DNA of 12,204 bases from Deltaproteobacteria bacterium (GTDB lineage: Bacteria > Desulfobacterota > WTBG01), in contig WTBG01000384.1 of NCBI GenBank assembly GCA_013139225.1, positions 1 to 12,204 on the forward strand. Reading direction: 5' to 3'. This document shows, piece by piece, positions 1-5,138 of this stretch (within the stretch, counting starts at the first letter, position 1; every line of letters starts with the position of its first letter). The notes beneath the pieces are model-generated. The model worked only from the letters and a program-made list of their open reading frames with translations. It was not told where the DNA came from and ran no database searches. The position numbers and the translations under genes are program-made.

Positions 1-84
1 GATCCCAAAATTATAAAGGCGTTTGAGAGGTCCTGGCGATCAGGCAAGCTCATCAAAATAACCGGTGCGTCGGTATGTTCTTGA
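1..84 (+). CDS. Possible C-terminal tail of a gene cut by the window edge
   Basis: Frame 1 is open from the first base to a TGA at 82-84 and encodes 27 residues that end in KITGASVCS. The other two plus frames stop within 24 bases. The composition (basic and aromatic, with a typical codon mix) would suit the end of a soluble protein, but 27 open codons can arise by chance and no family is recognised. On the opposite strand a short frame starting near base 51 also runs off the window, so the coding strand here is not certain. Confidence 0.3.
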   Translation, partial: DPKIIKAFERSWRSGKLIKITGASVCS

Positions 85-315
85 AATAATCACGCTATAT
101 TGTCATGTAGCCATTACTATTCTTGAATGGCATGTCAACTGTGTCACACACTCTCCCTAATAAGGTCAGTCTGCAACTGTCCTTTCTTATTTTGTGCCTT
201 TTTTCCTTCATTATTATCTTGCAAAGTTTACCCCGATAGAAATAAAATGAATTTTTAGCTGAAGAGGTGTAATCCAATATTCAGCATCTTATGCACCTTA
301 AAGGCGAACATCTTT

Positions 316-321
316 TATAAT
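316..321 (+). promoter_or_regulatory. Perfect -10 hexamer immediately upstream of the HD gene
   Basis: TATAAT occurs at 316-321, only 4 bases before the ATG at 326. No good -35 hexamer lies at the right spacing (293-298 reads GCACCT), and no Shine-Dalgarno sequence precedes the ATG. If the hexamer is used, the transcript would begin at or near the start codon and be leaderless. The flanking DNA is very AT-rich, so a chance match is quite possible. Confidence 0.25.
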
Positions 322-325
322 CATT

Positions 326-964
326 ATGGACATACTTGTTCAAATAAAAAAAGAAGCTAAGTGTTATTTCGAAAATGCAAAAGGCAGTCACGATTGGGAA
401 CACACAGAAAGAGTTTACAATCTTTGCATACATATCGGGAAAGAGGAAAAAGCAGATATAGAGATTTTAAAATTAGCCGCAATTTTGCATGATATAGGGA
501 GGGAATATCAGGACAAAACTAATGGAAGAGTCTGTCATGCAGAAAAAGGGGCGCTATTGGCTAGAGAACTGCTGGGAAAACATGCTATGGATAAGGTGAG
601 AATAGACAAAGTTATTCACTGCATTGAATGTCATAGGTTTAGGGGGGGCAGGATTCCTCAATCGAAAGAAGCAAAGGTATTGTACGATGCTGACAAGTTA
701 GATTCAATTGGTGCCGTGGGAATTGGCAGGGCTTTTTTGTTTGCCGGAGAAGTAGGTGCTCAATTACATAATATAGGTGTGGATGTTGAAAAGACTGAAC
801 CATACACAAAAGAGGATACTGCATACAGGGAGTTTATGGTTAAGTTGAAAAAGGTTAAAGATAAAATGCTTACAGAAGAAGGTAAAAGAATAGCTGAAGA
901 GAGACATGCTTTTATGGAGGAATTTTTTGACAGGCTCAACAAGGAAGTTGAAGGAAATTTATAG
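326..964 (+). CDS. HD-domain phosphohydrolase (YedJ/YpgQ-like)
   Basis: The 212-residue soluble protein is a predicted metal-dependent phosphohydrolase of the HD superfamily, probably acting on a nucleotide or similar phosphoester in the cytoplasm; the substrate is unknown. Metal-site residues are visible in family order: His26 in the HDWEHTERV segment, the His55-Asp56 doublet in AAILHDIGRE, His71, His98/His103, and Asp123 in YDADKLDSIGAVGIGR. The last motif is typical of the YedJ/YpgQ branch, and the length fits that branch. The ATG at 326 is the only reasonable start: the frame is closed by TAA at 299-301 and the next Met falls after the HD motif. No Shine-Dalgarno sequence is present. A G7 run at 642-648 lies inside the gene. 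It stands alone, followed by a 336-bp repeat-rich spacer. Domain assignment is firm; the physiological role is not known. Confidence 0.88.
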   Translation: MDILVQIKKEAKCYFENAKGSHDWEHTERVYNLCIHIGKEEKADIEILKLAAILHDIGREYQDKTNGRVCHAEKGALLARELLGKHAMDKVRIDKVIHCIECHRFRGGRIPQSKEAKVLYDADKLDSIGAVGIGRAFLFAGEVGAQLHNIGVDVEKTEPYTKEDTAYREFMVKLKKVKDKMLTEEGKRIAEERHAFMEEFFDRLNKEVEGNL

Positions 965-983
965 AAAGTAAGCTAACCGCAGA

Positions 984-1082
984 TTCACCCCGTTAGATAT
1001 TTAATATATAAGGAGTTAACTTTTTATATCTTTATACTGCTTAAACTACATATCTCACAAACTTTGTTATCTAACGGGGGAA
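984..1082. repeat. MITE-like element with inverted ends and flanking short duplication
   Basis: CCCCGTTAGATA at 988-999 is exactly complementary to TATCTAACGGGG at 1068-1079. Allowing one indel, the arms extend to 984-999 and 1068-1082. The roughly 68-base centre is AT-rich and non-coding. The element is bracketed by CCGCAGA (977-983) and CCGCTGA (1083-1089), a 7-bp direct repeat with one mismatch that could be a target-site duplication. A short non-coding sequence with terminal inverted repeats and a flanking duplication is what a MITE looks like, but a single copy cannot prove mobility; a transcribed hairpin is the alternative. Confidence 0.45.
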
Positions 1083-1102
1083 CCGCTGAGATCGCAGTGA
1101 AT
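1083..1102 (+). repeat. Degenerate 9-bp GCAGAG-type repeat, plus orientation
   Basis: Two units, GCTGAGATC (1085-1093) and GCAGTGAAT (1094-1102), follow the same 9-bp pattern as the cluster at 1244-1275, which lies in the opposite orientation. The CCGCAGA piece at 977-983 would be the interrupted left continuation if the MITE-like element inserted into this cluster. Confidence 0.45.
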
Positions 1103-1178
1103 AATAATTCAAGTGTTTTGATTAGCAATGATTACTAATCTTGCTGGTGTATGTTCAGATTGCAGATCTGTAACAGGT

Positions 1179-1208
1179 AAACACCGTTTGAAAGTTTTTA
1201 CGGTGCTT
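1179..1208. other. Small hairpin of unknown role
   Basis: CACCGT at 1182-1187 pairs exactly with ACGGTG at 1200-1205 across a 12-base T/A-rich loop; adding the neighbouring bases gives a 9-bp stem with one mismatch. No T-run follows on either strand, so this is not a standard intrinsic terminator. It could be a weak structure in the leader of the downstream gene. Confidence 0.3.
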
Positions 1209-1243
1209 TATGTCTCACCCAGAGTTGTGATTTTATATATTCT

Positions 1244-1275
1244 TCTCCGCGTACTCTGCGATCTCTGCGGTGAAT
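1244..1275 (-). repeat. Degenerate 9-bp GCAGAG-type repeat just before a start codon
   Basis: Read on the minus strand, the segment consists of tandem units GCAGAGATC, GCAGAGTAC and GCGGAGA (9-bp period), preceded by ATTCACC. It ends 25 bases before the GTG start of the phosphodiesterase. Related units occur at 1083-1102 and at 2981-2998, the latter also directly before a start codon. Confidence 0.5.
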
Positions 1276-1300
1276 ATTTAGTTTTAGAGGGTATCGTCAG

Positions 1301-2623
1301 GTGAACAATTCATCTAATTGTAAGAAGTTGTTACTTATAGCTATAGATGGCCTCTCTTTTCCACTTCTTCAGAAGTGGTTTGCTATGGGAGATCTTCCCT
1401 TTTTGGAGAGGTTAATGGAAGGTGGATGTTATGGATTGCTTAAACCCTTCACTCCTTCGAACTCTGCAGTAATTTGGACTAGCATAATAACGGGGATGAA
1501 TCCACGGAAACATGGAATAGATAGCTTCATATATTATAAGGTGGGAGAGAGAATTGTAAGAAAAACTGCGATAAAGAAAATGTTAAAGTGTGGTATTCGA
1601 CCACTATTCAGATGGCTTCAAAAGAAAGAGTATGTCCGGGATGTTCCTTTTTCTTTGAGCATGGTTCAACAAAAGATGCTATGGGAACTATTTGCGCAAG
1701 AAGATAGGAGTGTTGGTGTTATTAACTGGTGGTATAGCTGGCCAGCCTGTGAAGTCCCTGGATTTATTATTTCAGACAGGGTTCACTACTGGCGGCTAAA
1801 AGAAAGGGGGAAAAATGGAAGTCTACCGGATACACATCTTGTATATCCCGACAGTCTTTTCGATGAGGTTGTAAAAAGTATAGTAGATCCCTTAGCATTG
1901 CCCGTTGATGTTTACCAGCAGTTTATGAAGGTAGATAGGAGAGAAATTGAGACAATGAGAAACTGCCACTATAAACGACATCAGCTCATGAGTGAATTCA
2001 AATATCTTTATTCCATGGATGAGTCAGTGAAAAAACTGGCTCTATACTGCCTTAAAGAATTTCCTCAGCCAGATTTCTTAGCTTTTTATTTCAGGGGAAT
2101 TGATATTATTTCCCACTGTGCCTTAAAATACGATTCTTGTAACAGAGACTCTCATGTAACAGATAAAGAGATTGAACAGTTTGGAGATACAGTCCATGAG
2201 TATTACTGCCACATTGACAGGATTCTCAAGGAATTGATCGAGAAGGTTTCAGTGGATACTACTGTTATGGTTGTTTCTGACCACGGATTTGAGAAGGAGC
2301 CTGATGGTCGGTTCGGTCACAGGAAAACAAAACCACCGGGGTTGTTAATTTTAAATGGTCAGAATGTTAGAACAGGTTTGCGAGTTGAGAATGCATCTGT
2401 TTATGATATTACCCCAACACTTCTCTATCTCGGCGGTCTTCCTGTGTCAAAAGAGATGGATGGTGTGGTTCTTACAGAGTGTGTGGAGGAAATATTTCTT
2501 CAAAATCACCCCATACAATTCATAGAAAGCTATGGTTCTCCTTTAAGGCACAAAGGACCTGTTGCCCATGATAGCGACGAGGAGATAAAGGAGCGTCTTC
2601 GCGCCCTTGGTTATCTGGAATAA
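1301..2623 (+). CDS. Alkaline-phosphatase-superfamily phosphodiesterase / nucleotide pyrophosphatase-like protein
   Basis: The 440-residue protein belongs to the type I phosphodiesterase/nucleotide pyrophosphatase branch of the alkaline phosphatase superfamily and is a predicted two-metal hydrolase of phosphodiesters or related esters; the substrate is unknown. Metal-site and active-site elements appear in order: Asp16 in LLLIAIDGLS, a Ser/Thr-rich nucleophile segment (TPSNSAVIWTS, about 51-61) followed by TGMNPRKHGI, Asp268 and His272 in DIISH, Asp327-His328 in VVSDHGF, and His340 in FGHRK. The C-terminal ERLRALGYLE tail is common in this family. There is no signal peptide, so it is probably cytoplasmic. 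The start is GTG with a weak AGAGG 10 bases upstream; the next ATG would remove the Asp16 motif. The gene is preceded by a 9-bp repeat cluster and followed by a REP-type double hairpin that probably ends transcription. It could instead be a sulfatase-like or phosphotransferase paralogue. Confidence 0.88.
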   Translation: MNNSSNCKKLLLIAIDGLSFPLLQKWFAMGDLPFLERLMEGGCYGLLKPFTPSNSAVIWTSIITGMNPRKHGIDSFIYYKVGERIVRKTAIKKMLKCGIRPLFRWLQKKEYVRDVPFSLSMVQQKMLWELFAQEDRSVGVINWWYSWPACEVPGFIISDRVHYWRLKERGKNGSLPDTHLVYPDSLFDEVVKSIVDPLALPVDVYQQFMKVDRREIETMRNCHYKRHQLMSEFKYLYSMDESVKKLALYCLKEFPQPDFLAFYFRGIDIISHCALKYDSCNRDSHVTDKEIEQFGDTVHEYYCHIDRILKELIEKVSVDTTVMVVSDHGFEKEPDGRFGHRKTKPPGLLILNGQNVRTGLRVENASVYDITPTLLYLGGLPVSKEMDGVVLTECVEEIFLQNHPIQFIESYGSPLRHKGPVAHDSDEEIKERLRALGYLE

Positions 2624-2677
2624 TATAAAGAATACATAAATTTGCTTATCTACAATACTCAAGTTGGTTGTTAGTTC

Positions 2678-2761
2678 CTGGATCCCTGCTTTCGCAGGGA
2701 TGACAGACAATGATGTAAGTGATTGATAAAACATGTCATTCCCGCGCAAGCGGGAATCCAG
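2678..2761. repeat. REP-type inverted pair of palindromes (VIPAKAGIQ class)
   Basis: Two related hairpin units face each other. The left unit (2678-2705) has an exact 8-bp stem, ATCCCTGC/GCAGGGAT, with a TTTC loop. The right unit (2734-2761) has an exact 8-bp stem, ATTCCCGC/GCGGGAAT, with a GCAA loop of the GNRA type. The outer ends, CTGGAT and ATCCAG, and the inner ATGACA and TGTCAT, are also complementary, so the whole 84 bp forms one imperfect inverted repeat. The minus-strand translation contains VIPAKAGIQ, the familiar false peptide of this repeat class, which is dispersed in many bacterial genomes. It does not encode a protein. Confidence 0.85.
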
Positions 2762-2768
2762 TTTTTTT
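2738..2768 (+). terminator. Probable intrinsic terminator of the phosphodiesterase gene
   Basis: The right REP hairpin (8-bp G+C-rich stem 2738-2745/2750-2757, GCAA tetraloop) is followed after CCAG by seven T residues (2762-2768). It lies about 115 bases after the stop codon at 2623 and ahead of the nitroreductase promoter region. The 4-base gap between stem and T-run is slightly long for an ideal terminator. Confidence 0.6.
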
Positions 2769-2916
2769 ATAATTTTTATCTGAGCATTAAACTGGAATTT
2801 TTTAGATAACCATATATATAAAAATAAAGAATAAAAAAAGTTGTGAGTTAGAGGTTTCGGGTTGCCTGTAGTTTATATAAATGCAAAGGATTCGAGCAAT
2901 TACTAATATTTATGTG

Positions 2917-2932
2917 AAAATTGTACAATTTT
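2917..2932. promoter_or_regulatory. Perfect 16-bp palindrome, candidate operator
   Basis: AAAATTGTACAATTTT is a perfect palindrome centred between 2924 and 2925. It ends 3 bases before the TTGACA box at 2936-2941, upstream of the nitroreductase gene. Perfect dyads in this position are often bound by dimeric repressors or activators. The sequence context is AT-rich, but a perfect 16-bp dyad is unlikely by chance. The binding protein is unknown. Confidence 0.45.
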
Positions 2933-2935
2933 TTA

Positions 2936-2968
2936 TTGACAAAAAAATGATTTGAAATAGATTATAAC
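2936..2968 (+). promoter_or_regulatory. Candidate sigma-70 promoter of the nitroreductase-IHF unit
   Basis: A consensus -35 box TTGACA lies at 2936-2941. Two possible -10 boxes follow: TAGATT at 2958-2963 (4 of 6 matches, 16-bp spacer) and TATAAC at 2963-2968 (5 of 6 matches, but a long 21-bp spacer). Transcription would start about 25-35 bases before the ATG at 3002. Confidence 0.5.
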
Positions 2969-2980
2969 ACTAATATTAAA

Positions 2981-2998
2981 CCACAGAGTGCAGAGAAA
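2981..2998 (+). repeat. GCAGAG-type 9-bp repeat overlapping the nitroreductase leader
   Basis: Units CCACAGAGT (2981-2989) and GCAGAGAAA (2990-2998) match the 9-bp pattern seen at 1244-1275. The repeat stops 3 bases before the ATG at 3002 and occupies the place where a Shine-Dalgarno sequence would be expected; its GAG cores may serve as a weak ribosome binding site. Confidence 0.4.
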
Positions 2999-3001
2999 TT
3001 C

Positions 3002-3661
3002 ATGGATGTAATAACTGTGATAAATGAAAGGGCGAGTGTAAGGGGCTTTAAGAAGAAACCTGTCCCACGGGAGTTGATTGAACAATTGCTGGATGCAGCA
3101 CGAAAGGCTCCATCAGCGTCAAATCAACAGCCTTGGAATTTTGTTGTTGTAAAGGGGGAAATAAAGGAAAAGTTAGCAGATGATATTTTATCGGCTCATA
3201 GAAAGCTAAGTAAACATTACGATCCTTCTAAAGGCAAAACCATTCCCCGCCTATATATGGATAGAACGAAAAAACTTTTAATCGGTATACGGCCTTATCT
3301 TAAAAAGATGGACAAACAAGTAGTTCCATTCATAGAGGAAGGAAGCTGTGTATTTTACGGAGCACCTGTTCTTATCGTTGTAACCCTGGACAAATCTCAC
3401 CCGAAATCTAAACTGGTGGATATGGGCTGTGCCGTGGAGAATATTGTGCTTGCTGCCCAGGAAAAGGGATTGGGAACATGTATTATTGCATTGATTCTGA
3501 TGTTTGAAAAGCTTATCAGGGAACATCTTGCAATCCCAGATTCTATGGATATTGTTGTTGGAATTGCTCTGGGTTATCCTGATGGGGAGTTACCTGTAAA
3601 TGCGTTTAGGGCACCAAAAGAAGAATTAAGTGAAATGACCAGATGGATGGGGTTTAAGTAA
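3002..3661 (+). CDS. Nitroreductase-family FMN-dependent oxidoreductase
   Basis: The 219-residue protein is a predicted cytoplasmic flavoprotein that uses NAD(P)H and FMN to reduce nitro, quinone or other acceptor substrates; the true substrate is not deducible. The FMN phosphate motif RASVRGF is at residues 10-16, followed by APSASNQQPW (36-45), which is characteristic of the family. GLGTC in the last third and GYPDGELP near the C-terminus match the second cofactor-binding segment. Length is normal, and no ferredoxin-type cysteine clusters are fused. The start ATG has only a weak GAG-containing leader that is itself part of a 9-bp repeat. A TTGACA promoter box and a 16-bp palindrome lie upstream. 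The IHF/HU-type gene starts 53 bases downstream, so the two are probably co-transcribed. Confidence 0.9.
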   Translation: MDVITVINERASVRGFKKKPVPRELIEQLLDAARKAPSASNQQPWNFVVVKGEIKEKLADDILSAHRKLSKHYDPSKGKTIPRLYMDRTKKLLIGIRPYLKKMDKQVVPFIEEGSCVFYGAPVLIVVTLDKSHPKSKLVDMGCAVENIVLAAQEKGLGTCIIALILMFEKLIREHLAIPDSMDIVVGIALGYPDGELPVNAFRAPKEELSEMTRWMGFK

Positions 3662-3701
3662 ATTAACAGTTCACTAAAAGTTTTAGTTGTTATAAATGGG
3701 G

Positions 3702-3709
3702 AAAGGAGG
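3702..3709 (+). promoter_or_regulatory. Strong Shine-Dalgarno of the IHF/HU gene
   Basis: AAAGGAGG ends 5 bases before the ATG at 3715. It is the best ribosome binding site in the window, as expected for an abundant DNA-binding protein, and fixes the start codon. Confidence 0.85.
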
Positions 3710-3714
3710 CAAAA

Positions 3715-3993
3715 ATGTTAAAGTCTGATCTTATTGAGAAGGTGGCAAAGGAACTTAATATGAACCATGATATAACTCAGTTGGTGATCAACAATATTTT
3801 TGATGCCATGACAGATGCCTTAGCCAAGGGAGAGAGTATAGAGATTAGAGGTTTTGGCAGCTTTAGTATAAGACATTACAAAGGCCGGGAAGGAAGAAAT
3901 CCCAAAACCGGTGAGAGAGTCACTGTGCCCCCCCGAAAAAAACCTTTTTTTAAAGTAGGGAAAGAACTAAAAAATAGAGTTAATACTTTATAG
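3715..3993 (+). CDS. HU/IHF-family DNA-bending protein
   Basis: The 92-residue protein is a full-length bacterial histone-like protein that binds DNA as a dimer and bends it. It has the N-terminal helix pair (about 3-38), the IEIRGFGSF core strand (42-50), the DNA-clasping arm with GRNPKTGE, in which Pro63 is the residue that intercalates between base pairs, and the closing KPFFKVGKELKNRVN segment (76-90). The extended RHYKGREGRNPKTG arm and the FKVGKELK ending are closer to IHF subunits than to classical HU, but a heterodimer partner is not in this window, so it may work as a homodimer. It follows the nitroreductase by 53 bases. Three seven-base homopolymers (C7 at 3928-3934, A7 at 3936-3942, T7 at 3945-3951) lie close together in the codons after the arm. 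Confidence 0.94.
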   Translation: MLKSDLIEKVAKELNMNHDITQLVINNIFDAMTDALAKGESIEIRGFGSFSIRHYKGREGRNPKTGERVTVPPRKKPFFKVGKELKNRVNTL

Positions 3994-4028
3994 CTCCCCA
4001 CCGATAAGCATTTTATGTTATACTTATG

Positions 4029-4056
4029 ATGGTAGGTGTGAGAGAACACCTACCAT
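4029..4056 (+). terminator. Perfect 11-bp hairpin after the IHF/HU gene
   Basis: ATGGTAGGTGT (4029-4039) pairs exactly with ACACCTACCAT (4046-4056) around the 6-base loop GAGAGA. It lies 36 bases after the stop of the IHF/HU gene. No T-run follows, so it is either a terminator without the usual tract, an mRNA 3'-end stabiliser or a dispersed palindrome. Its position between two transcription units favours a 3'-end role. Confidence 0.5.
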
Positions 4057-4095
4057 ACGATATTCCCCCTACTTTTCCAAAAAAGAAACACTCCT

Positions 4096-4124
4096 TTGCC
4101 TAATACATCTGGACACAATTTAAA
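4096..4124 (+). promoter_or_regulatory. Weak candidate promoter of the protease-ABC operon
   Basis: TTGCCT (4096-4101) and TTTAAA (4119-4124) are separated by 17 bases, each matching 4 of 6 consensus positions. The pair lies 23 bases before the ATG at 4148 and after the hairpin that probably closes the previous unit. Position is good; sequence match is weak. Confidence 0.3.
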
Positions 4125-4147
4125 TAAGCCAAGAGTGAGCTTGCCTG

Positions 4148-5083
4148 ATGGATAGAGACAGTTTCAGTAAAAAGGTGCAATGGACAAATTACTCTGAAGA
4201 ATCTTCTTGCAGCGAGGAGAAAAGAGTTGAAACACCATCTTGCAAAAAGCCTGGTATCTCAATAAATATTATTCTATTTATTTTAACTATTGGAACAACT
4301 CTTCTCGCTGGTGCATTACAACAAGGAGTGAACCCTCTACAGGATCCCAGTCAGATAGTAAAGGGCTTACCTTTTTCAGCAGCTCTATTATTTATACTCT
4401 TAGCACATGAAATGGGACACTACCTGGTTTCCAAAAAGCATCGTATCGATGCTACACTTCCTTATTTCATACCAGCACCAACTTTCATAGGTACTTTTGG
4501 AGCATTTATTAAGATGCGCTCTCCTGTTCAAGACAAAAAGGTGCTTCTTGATATTGGTGCTGCTGGACCTCTTGCAGGCATTATTGTTACAATTCCTATC
4601 TTAATTATAGGCCTAAAACTTTCAGAGGTAATGGTCGTTGAATCTTCCTTAGAAGGAGGGTTTACATTAGGCTCCTCTCTTATTTTATCTTTTTTGACTA
4701 AGATTATTTTAGGTAATATACCTGATAACTATCATGTGATTATCCATCCATTGGGTTTTGCCGGATGGATTGGTCTGCTGGTTACATCTTTAAATCTTAT
4801 CCCTGTTGGGCAGTTAGATGGGGGACATATATCCTATGCTGTTTTTGGTGAGAAAACAAAGATTATATCAAAGGTAGCACTGATTGCTTTGCTGGGACTG
4901 GGTATATGGGGGTCGCGTACGTGGTTGGTTTGGGCGATTATGCTGCTTGTTTTGTTAGGTGCCAAACATCCACCACCATTGGATCAAGATGTTCCTCTTG
5001 ATAGAAGAAGGAAAGTGATAGGTGCCATTACATTGCTTGTATTTGTTGTGACCTTTATTCCTGTTCCCTTTAGTAGTGTGTAA
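4148..5083 (+). CDS. Site-2-type intramembrane zinc metalloprotease (peptidase M50, EGY-like)
   Basis: The 311-residue polytopic membrane protein is a predicted S2P protease that cuts substrates within the membrane. Zinc ligands are His87 and His91 of HEMGH, and Asp224 of the NLIPVGQLDGG motif (216-226). The segment FIPAPTFIGTFGAFIKMRSP and the following DIGAAGPLAG are the hallmark of the EGY/slr0643-like branch, rather than the PDZ-containing RseP branch; no PDZ domain is present. Hydrophobic segments lie near 38-58, 75-90, 133-156, 172-188, 200-219, 242-270 and 290-307. A hydrophilic 35-residue N-terminal tail precedes the first one. The start has no clear Shine-Dalgarno sequence, but it is the only ATG ahead of the conserved region. 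It heads a probable operon with a transglutaminase-like protein and an ABC exporter, 55 bases before the former. Substrate unknown; a role in processing a membrane-bound regulator or exported peptide is inference. Confidence 0.92.
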   Translation: MDRDSFSKKVQWTNYSEESSCSEEKRVETPSCKKPGISINIILFILTIGTTLLAGALQQGVNPLQDPSQIVKGLPFSAALLFILLAHEMGHYLVSKKHRIDATLPYFIPAPTFIGTFGAFIKMRSPVQDKKVLLDIGAAGPLAGIIVTIPILIIGLKLSEVMVVESSLEGGFTLGSSLILSFLTKIILGNIPDNYHVIIHPLGFAGWIGLLVTSLNLIPVGQLDGGHISYAVFGEKTKIISKVALIALLGLGIWGSRTWLVWAIMLLVLLGAKHPPPLDQDVPLDRRRKVIGAITLLVFVVTFIPVPFSSV

Positions 5084-5084
5084 T

Positions 5085-5130
5085 AAATACAGGGTCCAGG
5101 AAGTAGAGAGCCGTGGGTAAAATACAGGGT
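5085..5130 (+). repeat. 11-bp direct repeat between protease and transglutaminase genes
   Basis: AAATACAGGGT occurs exactly at 5085-5095 and again at 5120-5130, starting 35 bases apart, in the 55-bp gap between the two genes. The second copy ends 8 bases before the ATG at 5139, and its AGGG could act as a weak ribosome binding site. It may be a duplicated leader, a regulator site or chance. Confidence 0.45.
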
Positions 5131-5138
5131 TAGTTTTT

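Larger units (their letters stand above)
965..1300. other. Repeat-rich intergenic spacer, no gene
   Basis: These 336 bases between the HD hydrolase and the phosphodiesterase contain no credible reading frame. They hold a MITE-like inverted-repeat element (984-1082), two degenerate 9-bp repeat clusters in opposite orientation (1083-1102 and 1244-1275), a short inverted repeat GATTAG/CTAATC (1120-1125 and 1135-1140), a CAGATCTG palindrome (1163-1170) and a small hairpin (1179-1208). The promoter of the phosphodiesterase gene must lie here, but no clear -35/-10 pair was found. Confidence 0.6.

Noticed and set aside
95..277. Minus-strand 60-codon frame upstream of the HD gene
   Set aside because: Basic, low-complexity sequence with no recognisable motif and no Shine-Dalgarno; typical of chance frames in AT-rich spacers.
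965..1300. CRISPR array or tRNA gene in the repeat-rich spacer
   Set aside because: The repeats are 9-bp degenerate units and inverted arms, not regularly spaced 25-40-bp direct repeats, and no cloverleaf was found.
2543..2749. Minus-strand 68-codon frame containing VIPAKAGIQ
   Set aside because: Translation of the REP-type palindrome; this peptide is a known false-gene signature, and the frame also overlaps the end of the phosphodiesterase gene.
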